From: G963665925 sp963676345
GTDB lineage: Bacteria > Bacillota > Clostridia > Peptostreptococcales > Acidaminobacteraceae
DNA length: 64,000 nt
Reading direction: 5' to 3'
NCBI GenBank assembly: GCA_963676345.2
Contig: CAXXTS010000006.1
Span: 682,001-746,000, forward strand
A program made the translations under genes and the position numbers. This document shows positions 1-8,433 of this stretch, one piece after another (position 1 is the stretch's first letter; each line of letters starts with the position of its first letter). The notes beneath the pieces are model-generated. The model had not been told where the DNA came from and searched no databases. It saw only the letters and a program-made list of their open reading frames with translations.

Positions 1-1
1 A

Positions 2-1597
2 AGTATGAGAACCATTTATGAAATCAACCTGAGTAATATTCGTGATTTAGCAGGTGTTAGTGAAAATTATCTGAGAATACAAGTGAGTCTATTTAAACTC
101 GTAACCAAGCAAAGTACAGCGATGCGAGCAGAAATCGTTGAAGACGAACTCAAACCGGCAATGGAATACATCGATGGTATACTTGAAAAGTTTGCCGCAA
201 TGGACCTGCCGGAATCAGAAGAAGAGTACCTAACTATGCTGCAGGGACGTCAGCTTAGTTTGTGGATAACGATTGACCAGTTTATAGAGGAAATGAATGC
301 GGGGCAGTCTCGAGATGTACTTCTAGTGAAATATAGCGGTATTGAGTCAGCAATTCAAGGTATAAAAGTCATGAGTGACGCCCTCACTGATGAAAATACG
401 CTTGCTGCTGAGTCTGAGTACCAAAATGCTATTGAAAAGCAAGCCCAAATGATTCGGATTATGCTTTCTATAGTAGGTACGGCACTGATAATATGCGTGT
501 TGTTTGCGTGGTTCATCATTCGATCAATTTCCAAACCCATTTCAGGTATTCAATCTGGATTGGTTCAAATCGCAGAGGGCGACCTAACTGTTTCACTTCA
601 AAGTGGAGACCGGACAGAAATGGGCGTGCTGGCTGGCCATTTGACTAAAACTGTGGACAGCCTGAGAGCCCTTATTGGACAAGTGCAATACGCTTCGGAG
701 TCGATTTCTGAGGCGGGAGATAAGCTGAGTGGCATGACCGAAAAAACGGGCGATTCGGCAAACCAAGTGGCAGACTCTATAGGTGAAATCGCAAAAGGTG
801 CTACAGACCTTGCCATGCATGCGGAAGAAATTATTGAACTCATGCAGACAACTGCAGAACATACAGCAGAAGGCAGTCGGAAACTCCAAATTACAACCCA
901 GAGCGCGATTGCATCAAAAGACGTTGCAGCGAAGGGACAAGAGGTTATTTCAGATGCTGTTCAACGAATTCAGAGCCTAACAGAAGCAATGGAGTCTGTA
1001 TATCGTTCAATTTATCAGCTTAAAGCGCAGTCTGATTCCATTGGTGACATCATTACAACGATTCTTACGATTAGTGGACAGACAAATCTTTTAGCGCTGA
1101 ATGCGAATATTGAGGCTGCACGTGCAGGCGAACACGGCAGGGGCTTTGCAGTAGTAGCTGGAGAAGTCCGTGTTTTGTCTGAAGAAACTGGAAAAGCAGC
1201 CGATAACATAGCAGAAATTATCAGTGGTATTCAGAAGGATGTCGATGCCGTAACGCAGATGATAGAACATAGCGTAAAAGAGGTCGATACAGCTGCAAGC
1301 GTTATGAATACAGGCCGAGATTCACTCGAAGAAGTGGTGCGTCAGTCCACGGTTGCATCAGAACATTGTGAAGAATTGAGCATGCTGTTTAAAACAATTG
1401 AAGAAAGCGCACTGAAGTCTTCCGGTGCTGTCGAGTCGATTTCTGCTATAATAGAAGAATCAGCAGCGTCTTCTCAGCAGGTATCTGCTGCTGCTCAGGA
1501 ACAGACTGCTACAGTCGATGGCATTACTGAATATGTAGTACATTTAAATAGTCTGAGCGAGCGCCTTGAACAGGAGGTAAGGCTATTTAAGATTTAG
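2..1597 (+). CDS. Methyl-accepting chemotaxis protein, 5' end cut off by the window
   Basis: Chemoreceptor that passes ligand signals to CheA/CheW arrays at the membrane. The frame is open back to base 2, so the first transmembrane helix and the true start lie upstream. The Met codon at base 5 is probably internal, because a receptor of this kind should begin with a short basic tail and a helix. What is visible: a helical sensor region (about residues 1-145 of the visible part), one membrane helix (about 149-173), a HAMP domain, then the long coiled-coil signalling domain. The highly conserved hairpin tip is present near 1080-1200 (QTNLLALNANIEAARAGEHG, then GFAVVA and EVR). It ends in FKI with no CheR-tether pentapeptide. 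The M3 peptidase gene follows after 33 bases on the same strand, which may or may not be an operon. Confidence 0.93.
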   Translation, partial: SMRTIYEINLSNIRDLAGVSENYLRIQVSLFKLVTKQSTAMRAEIVEDELKPAMEYIDGILEKFAAMDLPESEEEYLTMLQGRQLSLWITIDQFIEEMNAGQSRDVLLVKYSGIESAIQGIKVMSDALTDENTLAAESEYQNAIEKQAQMIRIMLSIVGTALIICVLFAWFIIRSISKPISGIQSGLVQIAEGDLTVSLQSGDRTEMGVLAGHLTKTVDSLRALIGQVQYASESISEAGDKLSGMTEKTGDSANQVADSIGEIAKGATDLAMHAEEIIELMQTTAEHTAEGSRKLQITTQSAIASKDVAAKGQEVISDAVQRIQSLTEAMESVYRSIYQLKAQSDSIGDIITTILTISGQTNLLALNANIEAARAGEHGRGFAVVAGEVRVLSEETGKAADNIAEIISGIQKDVDAVTQMIEHSVKEVDTAASVMNTGRDSLEEVVRQSTVASEHCEELSMLFKTIEESALKSSGAVESISAIIEESAASSQQVSAAAQEQTATVDGITEYVVHLNSLSERLEQEVRLFKI

Positions 1598-1630
1598 CAA
1601 AGTCCATCAGTCAGAAGTGGAGGCTAATGC

Positions 1631-3628
1631 ATGCGTGATCAAGACATTCAGAGGGCTAAGCAGCATTCTCAGCAAACATCTTCGGGGGAAGTACCAGAAT
1701 ACATACCATCTGAAGATGATCAAATGCAGGATGTCAGTATAGATGCAGAGATGCCTGACAAACAAATGAGCCTGCGCAAGGGATGTGCAGGTGCGCTAAT
1801 AGCGCTTTTATTACTCTTTGTTGTGTCTATTGCGCTGAATAACTATTTTGCGCCTGATTACGAAGACACTTCTTATGAGGCATATGCACCAGATATTAGA
1901 ATGGATTTAAGTCCAGTATTTGAAACAGAGGCGGATTGGGAAAGTGGACTTGAACGACTTGAAGTGCTGGTTTCAGATTTGGAACGTATACGTGATGAGA
2001 ACTGGGATGATTCAGATGTTTTTTTAAAGATGCTTCGAAAGCGGGAGCATGTTTTAAAATTAATGGATAAGCTGGAATTATACGCTCATATTCTCCAAGA
2101 CACAAACCTTGAAAGTGATGAAGCAGCTGATCGTGTTGCACAGTTTCAGAGGAAAAAAGCAGAAATTGATGGTCGTATGACATTTATTGATGAAGAGGCA
2201 ACATCGCTTAAGCTGACCACTTTGAGAAAATGGCAGGATTTGCCTGCTTTTAGTCCTTATAGGTCTGATCTTGCCTTTTGGACGACCTACAATGATTATG
2301 ATTTTGATGGTCAGCGTGAAGGCATTGCAGCTGAAGCCAGTCTCATAATGGATTTACCCGAGTCCTTCTATGAAGCTTACATGTATCATACGGATATTGA
2401 AACTAAAGAACTGGAATATGAAGATTTTATTGATTCAGATAGAGAAGTTCGAAAAGAAGCTTTTGACAAATTATATGAAAAGAATAAAGTTGGTGCACAC
2501 CTGCTTGCGGCGGCACTTGAAGGACAGGTTTTGAACAATCTATTTGCAGCCAAGTTATATGATTATGAAGATGCTTTTAGCGCTGCCTTAGATGAAGATG
2601 GTATTGAATCAGATGCTTATATGACCTTCGAAGCATCCTTAAAAGAGGGAATGGACCTGCTGCATAGATGGAAAGCAATTCAGCGTAAGCTTGTGGGCAT
2701 TGAAGATCAGCTTCAGTTTTCAGATATGTTCTTGCCCTATGAGCAGGAAAGCTTTATCTTGTCAGGCGGTATTTCTTTTAGTGATGCCAGTGCACTCATA
2801 GAAGAAGCAGACAGGCGTTTTGGGCTGGATTATACAGAGGCTTATTCCGCTTTGCTGCACGCTCAGACGATGGACGTTAAACCTCGCGATGACAAGGTTG
2901 ACGGCGCTTATACGTGGGGGCTTTATGAAAGTGCACCCTATGTGCTTTTAAACTACTATGGTGATTTTGAAGATCTAATGACCCTGGCACATGAAAGCGG
3001 ACATGCAGTCCACTACCAGCTTGCAAGAGTGGCCCAGTCATATTCGGACTATGACCCGTCCGTTCTTGTATCGGAAATGGTCGCAACGACAAATGAGGCA
3101 GTGCTCTTTGAGTGGCTCTTAGCACACCCGGAGGCTATGCCATCTGAGCGTAGGGAAGCCATTTTGGTTGAATATGCAAAGTCCATAGAGAATACTATTT
3201 TTGTACAACTAATGGTTTCAGAATTTCAGCAAAAAATTCATGAACAAGCAAGGGAAGGCATTCATTTGGATGCGGATCATTTAAGTGCGCTGTGGTTAGA
3301 ACTCACACAGGCCTACTATGGCTCAGCTTATCTGGTAGATGACTTGGATGGGCTAGGCTGGACAGACATGCAGCATTTGTACTGGGGGTTCTATGTTCAA
3401 AAGTATGCTATGGGCTATACTGCAGGCATTGCCAATGCGCTTAGAATTCAGTCCGATGAAACATTTAAAGACCAATATTTACAGGTGTTAAAGGATGGAA
3501 ATACAAAGACGGGCAGTGAACAGCTGATTGCTCTTGGATATGGTCCAGCAGCTGAAGATGCCGTTCCAATTATGCTGAATCGATTTGAAGAAGTTCTAAA
3601 TGAAATCGAGAACACCCTAAAAAAATAA
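1631..3628 (+). CDS. Membrane-anchored M3-family (oligoendopeptidase F-like) metallopeptidase
   Basis: A 665-residue zinc peptidase of the M3/PepF type, which normally cuts short peptides in the cytoplasm. The zinc motif HESGH is at residues 454-458. The downstream segment SEMVATTNEAVL supplies the expected third glutamate ligand. The N-terminus is unusual: about 50 polar, acidic residues, then one strong hydrophobic segment at roughly 51-73 (GALIALLLLFVVSIALNNYF), then the catalytic part. I see no signal-peptidase site, so it is probably anchored with the enzyme outside the membrane (inference). The start ATG has a GTGGAGG ribosome site about 8 bases upstream. Family assignment is firm; substrate and location are not shown. 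Confidence 0.86.
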   Translation: MRDQDIQRAKQHSQQTSSGEVPEYIPSEDDQMQDVSIDAEMPDKQMSLRKGCAGALIALLLLFVVSIALNNYFAPDYEDTSYEAYAPDIRMDLSPVFETEADWESGLERLEVLVSDLERIRDENWDDSDVFLKMLRKREHVLKLMDKLELYAHILQDTNLESDEAADRVAQFQRKKAEIDGRMTFIDEEATSLKLTTLRKWQDLPAFSPYRSDLAFWTTYNDYDFDGQREGIAAEASLIMDLPESFYEAYMYHTDIETKELEYEDFIDSDREVRKEAFDKLYEKNKVGAHLLAAALEGQVLNNLFAAKLYDYEDAFSAALDEDGIESDAYMTFEASLKEGMDLLHRWKAIQRKLVGIEDQLQFSDMFLPYEQESFILSGGISFSDASALIEEADRRFGLDYTEAYSALLHAQTMDVKPRDDKVDGAYTWGLYESAPYVLLNYYGDFEDLMTLAHESGHAVHYQLARVAQSYSDYDPSVLVSEMVATTNEAVLFEWLLAHPEAMPSERREAILVEYAKSIENTIFVQLMVSEFQQKIHEQAREGIHLDADHLSALWLELTQAYYGSAYLVDDLDGLGWTDMQHLYWGFYVQKYAMGYTAGIANALRIQSDETFKDQYLQVLKDGNTKTGSEQLIALGYGPAAEDAVPIMLNRFEEVLNEIENTLKK

Positions 3629-3629
3629 G

Positions 3630-3717
3630 ACACAATACTAAACCCGAATATTCATGATGACACACCTCTTTTCAACACTTTAGAGAAGTCAAAATGACCA
3701 TTCGGGTTAAATTGTGT
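3630..3717. repeat. Long-range inverted repeat between two convergent genes
   Basis: ACACAAT plus AACCCGAAT (3630-3649) pairs with ATTCGGGTT plus ATTGTGT (3700-3717), giving about 16 paired bases with a small bulge around a loop of roughly 50 bases. It lies between the M3 peptidase and the convergent cyclase-like gene and overlaps the latter's stop codon. There is no clear T-run, so it may be a weak bidirectional terminator or a processing hairpin. Confidence 0.45.
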
Positions 3718-5158
3718 ATTTCGTAATAATATCTATGAAGCCATCATCAGAGATGACAACAGCCACGCAGTCGCTGTATGTGTCGATTTTACCAACCGTT
3801 TCGACATAGCGTATAGCTGAGTTATAGCGGGCGCCTCGCGCGGTATCACCACGAACTGAAGCCATGCCATCTAGAATGGCACCAATACCGTGACAGATGC
3901 CCTCAAGATCCATGAGAATCGCGCCGTCAATATTTATAACAGAGCGTATAACATCTTTGGTCATGGGAATAGCCTCAACTTGAAAACACTGATTCTTGAG
4001 TCGTTTTGCCTCAGATGCAGCATTGGGGGTAAAGACTATAAGCGTACCAGTATTGTAGCGTATGGCTTCCATGACGAGCAAATAGAGTGTTCTAATTTTT
4101 TGATGGTCTAATGTAGGGTAAATTTGCTTTAATTTAAAGAAGAACTGATCATACTCTATTTTAGCTTTTGGCAGGGAAATATGTTCATGGGATACACGCA
4201 TAAGCTTTTGTGAGTTGTGCAGGAGAACCCAAGTGTAGTAATTGGTAAACTCAATTTCAAACAGGTCTTCTCGTGAGAGCTGGTAGTCGCCGCGTTTTCG
4301 CCCTAAGCCATAAATGGATTCAGAGTCCGAAATCAGACAGATGTCCCCCCTAGACAGTTCAAGCAACTTACGTACATGTCTAAAATTTGAGAGCGGGGTT
4401 CGAGCGGCAAAAGTCATTAAAATATCTAAATTTGGATGACCGCCTTCCTTATTCAGAATGTTTTTTCTTGTAAATAGGATGCGTCCCCGGATGGCTTTGC
4501 CTTCATAATTCAGTGACGAAATTTTGTTGAGCTTATCGTAGGTGGTATCCCATAAGCCTGAATATCCAAGTATTTTCAATAGTTTTTTACTGCCATTGCG
4601 AATGGTGGATTGAAAATCGAGTGTTTTTTCATAGTCTTCCCGGCCAAACTGGTGAAGAAACTTGTTAATGTCACTAGAAAACTCTGAGCATACAGCGTCC
4701 AGAAGAGAGTGTGGCGCCGTGTCGTTTTTACCGCTAAGGCGATAGTAGCTGTTGTACGTTTCCCGGTCAAGGGATACAAGGGTTAAAGTATACCATTTGT
4801 CTACGAGAACGAGGTCCGTCATGAAAAACATATGACTTCCAAATGCAGGTGCACCTGTAATTTCAACACTGATCTGTCCTTTAAGTGTATCGAGCTGAGC
4901 CTCTTTATGATTATAAAGGGCTGTTGAAATAGCCCGCTTTTGTGTTTTTATGTAGCGAAGTATGAACTGGGCAAATGGACTGTCTTCAGGTTGAATTTCA
5001 TACTTTAAGGCATTGTTATCTAGGCGCAGTCGAACCAATGTGACTGTGGGACTCAGGTTTTTATCAAAGGTATTGAAAACCGCTTTGGAATACAGTCGCA
5101 GTAGCCTTAAAAATTGTTTGCTTACAGGTATGGAAGTTTGTGGTTTACGGCTATGCAT
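3707..5158 (-). CDS. Diadenylate cyclase-like (DAC/DisA_N domain) protein with long N-terminal region
   Basis: A 483-residue protein whose C-terminal third looks like a c-di-AMP-synthesising DAC domain. The segment NIDGAILMDLEGICHGIGAI carries the DGA signature, and RGARYNSAIRY, about 40 residues later, takes the place of the usual GTRHRAA signature. The first 340 or so residues match no domain I can name and may be a sensor module. The start was set at the Met of MHSRKPQ because AGGAGGT sits 6 bases upstream. Longer upstream ATGs would place the start inside a stem-loop terminator. Activity is uncertain because the RHR motif is replaced by RYN. The gene stands alone between a terminator upstream and a convergent peptidase gene. 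Confidence 0.68.
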   Translation of the reverse strand: MHSRKPQTSIPVSKQFLRLLRLYSKAVFNTFDKNLSPTVTLVRLRLDNNALKYEIQPEDSPFAQFILRYIKTQKRAISTALYNHKEAQLDTLKGQISVEITGAPAFGSHMFFMTDLVLVDKWYTLTLVSLDRETYNSYYRLSGKNDTAPHSLLDAVCSEFSSDINKFLHQFGREDYEKTLDFQSTIRNGSKKLLKILGYSGLWDTTYDKLNKISSLNYEGKAIRGRILFTRKNILNKEGGHPNLDILMTFAARTPLSNFRHVRKLLELSRGDICLISDSESIYGLGRKRGDYQLSREDLFEIEFTNYYTWVLLHNSQKLMRVSHEHISLPKAKIEYDQFFFKLKQIYPTLDHQKIRTLYLLVMEAIRYNTGTLIVFTPNAASEAKRLKNQCFQVEAIPMTKDVIRSVINIDGAILMDLEGICHGIGAILDGMASVRGDTARGARYNSAIRYVETVGKIDTYSDCVAVVISDDGFIDIITKYTI

Positions 5159-5220
5159 ACAAGACCTCCTGAAGATAGTGGGTTCTGATATCCTATTCAT
5201 ACCCACTTTGCATAAAGTCA

Positions 5221-5256
5221 AAAACCCCGCTTGTCCTTGAGGGAAGCGGGGTTTTT
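5221..5256 (-). terminator. Rho-independent terminator after lysC, upstream of the DAC-like gene
   Basis: A 12-bp stem (AAAACCCCGCTT with AAGCGGGGTTTT) and an 11-base loop, T-rich on both strands. Read on the minus strand it ends lysA-lysC transcription about 60 bases before the DAC-like start. It could also be the terminator of an attenuator for that gene. Confidence 0.85.
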
Positions 5257-5257
5257 A

Positions 5258-5346
5258 TGCGTTAGTAAAAAGACTTTCACTGACGCAGAGAAACTTGCAA
5301 ACCCAGATCCGAGCTTGAGAGTTACAGGACATAGCCTTGCAAGTTC
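5258..5346 (-). other. Two-hairpin structured stretch ahead of the DAC-like gene
   Basis: Between the lysC stop and the terminator lie two inverted repeats: AACTTGCAA/TTGCAAGTT (5292-5300 with 5337-5345) and TGCGTTAGT/ACTGACGCA (5258-5266 with 5279-5287, one G-T pair). On the minus strand they precede the terminator directly, an arrangement like a leader RNA. I could not match it to the known c-di-AMP, c-di-GMP, glycine, THF or fluoride riboswitch consensus sequences. Confidence 0.4.
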
Positions 5347-5379
5347 CTATATGATTGCATTTTGCATTTGAGGGCTTTT

Positions 5380-6588
5380 TTATAGGTTAAAGTGCTGAGC
5401 GATAGCCTCAACAGCTTTTTCCTTATCGTTGGCATCAATTGTGTAAGAGATGCTGATTTCAGATGTCGTAACTTGGTAGAAGTCAATATTGTTGTCACTA
5501 AAAAGCTTGAACATATCAGCAGCAACACCTGATTGACTCACCATGCCAATCCCCACGACGGAAAGTTTAATGATGCTGCCATCAATAAGGTAATCCAGTG
5601 TAGGATAAACAGATTTAAGTTCCTGTACGACATTTTTTACTTCATGCTTTGCTGACTCATAAGTTGAGAAAGAGACATTTACAAAGCTGTTGTAAGGTGC
5701 AGTCTGGCTGATCATATCAACGAAAATATTGTTTCCAGCCAGTCTTGCAAAAATATCCGTTATATTTTTAGAATCAAATGGTATGCGGTTTAAGGATACC
5801 ATTAAGCAGTCTTCATCAATTGTCAGTCCTGTTACAACACGTTTTTCCATTTCTATGTCTCTCTCCTTTATAAGGGTACCAGGATATTCACCTGTACTCA
5901 GTGCAACTGTCAGGGGTACTTGGAACTTACTTGCAAGTTCAACAGCGCGGGTTTCGAGAACCTTTGCGCCTAGACTTGCCATTTCAAGCATTTCGTCATA
6001 GCAAAGTACATCAAGCTTTTTAGCTTGCGGATAAAGTCTAGGATCAATTGCATAAACCCCATCTACATCCGTGTAGATTTCACAAGGACAGTTTAGGCTG
6101 GCTGCCAGACATACTGCTGTAGTGTCTGACCCACCGCGGCCAAGTGTTGTAATTTCGCCGTCTTCCGTAACACCTTGAAAGCCTGCAATAATGACTATTT
6201 GATTTTTCTCAAGTGCCCCCATAATACGGGCATTGTCCACTTGACTAATGCGTGCACGTGTGTGTGAATTATCAGTTATTATACCGGCCTGTGGCCCCGT
6301 ATAGGATACGGATTCATGACCGAGAGATTTAATTGCCATACTCAGGAGTGAAATCGAGACTTGTTCTCCTGTTGAAAGAAGCATGTCCATATCTCTATGA
6401 CATGGTTCTGGTGAGACTTCGTTGGCCATTTCAACAAGGGCGTCTGTTGTTTTTCCCATTGCTGAAACAACAACAACAAGTTTATCGCCAGCATTTTTTC
6501 TTTCTACGAGCATATTGGCAACATCTTTTATTTTATCAATACTGCCTACGGATGTGCCACCGTATTTTACAACATAAAGATTGTTCAT
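5380..6588 (-). CDS. lysC: Aspartate kinase
   Basis: A 402-residue enzyme catalysing aspartate + ATP to aspartyl phosphate, the first step towards lysine, threonine and methionine. The N-terminal kinase signature VVKYGGTSVGS is at residues 7-17, and the catalytic domain runs to about 250. Two ACT domains fill the C-terminus and are the usual site of feedback inhibition. Length fits monofunctional Gram-positive aspartokinases. The ATG is preceded by AGGAGGTCCGCT and lies 11 bases after the lysA stop, so lysA-lysC is one transcript on the minus strand. The lysine riboswitch upstream of lysA indicates that this is the lysine-controlled isozyme. Confidence 0.96.
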   Translation of the reverse strand: MNNLYVVKYGGTSVGSIDKIKDVANMLVERKNAGDKLVVVVSAMGKTTDALVEMANEVSPEPCHRDMDMLLSTGEQVSISLLSMAIKSLGHESVSYTGPQAGIITDNSHTRARISQVDNARIMGALEKNQIVIIAGFQGVTEDGEITTLGRGGSDTTAVCLAASLNCPCEIYTDVDGVYAIDPRLYPQAKKLDVLCYDEMLEMASLGAKVLETRAVELASKFQVPLTVALSTGEYPGTLIKERDIEMEKRVVTGLTIDEDCLMVSLNRIPFDSKNITDIFARLAGNNIFVDMISQTAPYNSFVNVSFSTYESAKHEVKNVVQELKSVYPTLDYLIDGSIIKLSVVGIGMVSQSGVAADMFKLFSDNNIDFYQVTTSEISISYTIDANDKEKAVEAIAQHFNL

Positions 6589-6599
6589 AGCGGACCTCC

Positions 6600-7895
6600 T
6601 TAAATGTCATTTCTTAAAATGTCTTCATATGTCTCACGCTTAACAACAAGCTTTGAGTTTCCATCTTTGACAAAGACAACAGCGGGCTTACGCAATCTAT
6701 TATAGTTACTTGCCATAGAGTAATTGTAAGCACCAGTACTCGCTATGGCCAGAATGTCATCGCGTTCAGCTGGTGGAAGGTGTATTTCTTTAATAAGAAT
6801 ATCACCGGATTCACAGCACTTGCCAGCCACTGTATATTTAATTGAAGGTTCAATCGGCATTTTGTTAGCAATCGCCGCTTCATAAATTGAGTCATAAAGC
6901 GCAGTTCTAGGATTATCAGCCATGCCGCCATCTACAAAGACAAATGTTCTGCCGCCATACGTTTCTTTAACACCGCCAATTTTATAAAGCGTTGTACCGG
7001 CATTTCCGACAATGGCACGACCAGGCTCAATGAGAAGCTTTGGAATAGGGAACTTGAGTTCCTTTGACTTTGAAAGTACAGTGTTAAATATTTGCTTCAT
7101 AGTACCGCCTACATCAAGTGGTGTGTCTGCTTCAGAATAGTAAATTCCAAATCCACCGCCTAAGTTGAGCTCTTTTGTAGTATAGCCGCACTCTGTGCGT
7201 GTTTTTTCTAAGAAGTCCATCATGGTATCAATGGCTTTTGTGAATGACTCTGCCTCAAGGATTTGTGATCCAATGTGGTAGTGGAATCCTTTTAGATCCA
7301 TAAAATATGAATCTGTGATACGGTTGATCACTTCACAAATATGATCGCTGTGTATAGAAATACCAAATTTTGAATCGTTATTCGCAGTTTGGATGTATTC
7401 ATGTGTATGGGCTTCTATGCCAGGGTTGAGTCTGATAAGGACCTCAACTGATTTATCGAGCTCAGAGCAGAGGTATTCCAGCATTTCAATTTCAATTTCA
7501 TTATCGATGATAATTCGCTGAACACCATAGTTGAGTGCCATAATGAGCTCATCTACAGTTTTATTATTGCCGTGGAAGTAGATCTTCTCCGCTGGAAAGC
7601 CAGCTTGCATGGCTGTATAAAGTTCACCGCCAGATACAACGTCAAGAGACAGGCCTTCAGAATGGATTAGTCGGCACATTCCAAGTGTTAAGAAAGCCTT
7701 AGATGCATAGATGACCTCTGTTTGTATTTTAGGGTGGCTAAACGTTTTTGAATACGTTCTGCAGTTGTTTTCAATTGTTGATTGATCCATGACATAAAGG
7801 GGTGTTCCATATTTTCTTGCAAGGTTGACTGCGTCGCAGCCACCAATTTCAAGATTCCCCATGTCATTGACGCGCATTGTTCCTAGTCGTCTCAT
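6600..7895 (-). CDS. lysA: Diaminopimelate decarboxylase
   Basis: PLP enzyme that makes lysine from meso-diaminopimelate, the last step of the pathway. The Schiff-base lysine is K66 in VIYASKA. HIGSQILE, the glycine-rich GGGFGIYY and the C-terminal GKCCESGDIL (substrate and dimer cysteine) are all present. I chose the ATG at 7895 (MRRLGTM, 431 residues) because GGAGG lies 5 bases upstream. An ATG four codons earlier is possible but would overlap that ribosome site. It is the first gene of the lysA-lysC operon, downstream of a lysine riboswitch and terminator. Confidence 0.95.
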   Translation of the reverse strand: MRRLGTMRVNDMGNLEIGGCDAVNLARKYGTPLYVMDQSTIENNCRTYSKTFSHPKIQTEVIYASKAFLTLGMCRLIHSEGLSLDVVSGGELYTAMQAGFPAEKIYFHGNNKTVDELIMALNYGVQRIIIDNEIEIEMLEYLCSELDKSVEVLIRLNPGIEAHTHEYIQTANNDSKFGISIHSDHICEVINRITDSYFMDLKGFHYHIGSQILEAESFTKAIDTMMDFLEKTRTECGYTTKELNLGGGFGIYYSEADTPLDVGGTMKQIFNTVLSKSKELKFPIPKLLIEPGRAIVGNAGTTLYKIGGVKETYGGRTFVFVDGGMADNPRTALYDSIYEAAIANKMPIEPSIKYTVAGKCCESGDILIKEIHLPPAERDDILAIASTGAYNYSMASNYNRLRKPAVVFVKDGNSKLVVKRETYEDILRNDI

Positions 7896-7977
7896 ATTTT
7901 CCTCCATTGTGTCATCCTATGACGGATATATGCCATAAGTGTGCGTCGGGGGGAGCTTTTATCGCATTTTTTGCAAT

Positions 7978-8009
7978 AAAAAACAGGCAGGCGTAAAAGG
8001 ACCTGACTG
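7978..8009 (-). terminator. Riboswitch-controlled terminator upstream of lysA
   Basis: On the minus strand CAGTCAGGT pairs with GCCTGCCTG (one mismatch), followed by six T. The loop holds CCTTTTAC (complement of 7993-8000), which can instead pair with GTAAAAGG (complement of 8031-8038) just after the aptamer. That gives a clear terminator/antiterminator switch. Confidence 0.85.
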
Positions 8010-8042
8010 CTCTAAGCATACAAATAAAAACCTTTTACCCCG

Positions 8043-8199
8043 TGTGAGACAGCCCTCCTAGTATCCGCTGGGTACGCGAATATCAGACAGTACCATACTT
8101 GTTCAACATGGTCCCAACATAACCCTATAGGTTATGCTTCGGCGATAGCCCCTTTCCCCTTTCGGGTACTCTTGACGACCGCGGCCTCTGTGTCACACT
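8043..8199 (-). promoter_or_regulatory. Lysine riboswitch (L box)
   Basis: On the minus strand the conserved L-box blocks are easy to read: AGAGGCCGCGG, then ATCGCCGAAG, GTTGGGACC, CTGTCTGATATTCGCG, and AGGAGGGCTGTC closing the P1 helix (GTGTGA with TCACAC). It lies between a good promoter and a terminator ahead of lysA-lysC. Established mechanism for this class: bound lysine favours the terminator and lowers expression. Confidence 0.95.
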
Positions 8200-8242
8200 A
8201 CTCATTAGTTCGTCATTAAACGAATATTTATAAATTTAGTTC

Positions 8243-8271
8243 ATTATACACATCTTTGATATGCGTGTAAA
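8243..8271 (-). promoter_or_regulatory. Sigma-A promoter of the lysA-lysC operon
   Basis: On the minus strand TTTACA, 17 bases, TATAAT. Transcription would start about 35 bases before the riboswitch. Confidence 0.8.
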
Positions 8272-8433
8272 CCCTACATTTGCAAAAAAAACGTATATTT
8301 TTCCTCAAATAAGGATGAAAATACATTTTTGATTTCTTTCTTCTTATAAGTATACGCATTTTTATAAATGAAAAAAATTCAAAAAACTTTAAATAAATCC
8401 ACGAATTTAGGGTTAAATTGCTTTAAATGCGTT
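8272..8433. other. AT-rich gap with no recognised feature
   Basis: About 160 bases of very A+T-rich sequence between the lysA promoter and the stop of the MFS gene. I see no gene, clear hairpin terminator or repeat in it. Confidence 0.5.

Noticed and set aside
5258..5346. A known c-di-AMP, c-di-GMP or glycine riboswitch ahead of the DAC-like gene
   Set aside because: The conserved blocks of those classes are missing, although one stretch faintly resembles the glycine aptamer. Kept only as an unassigned structure.
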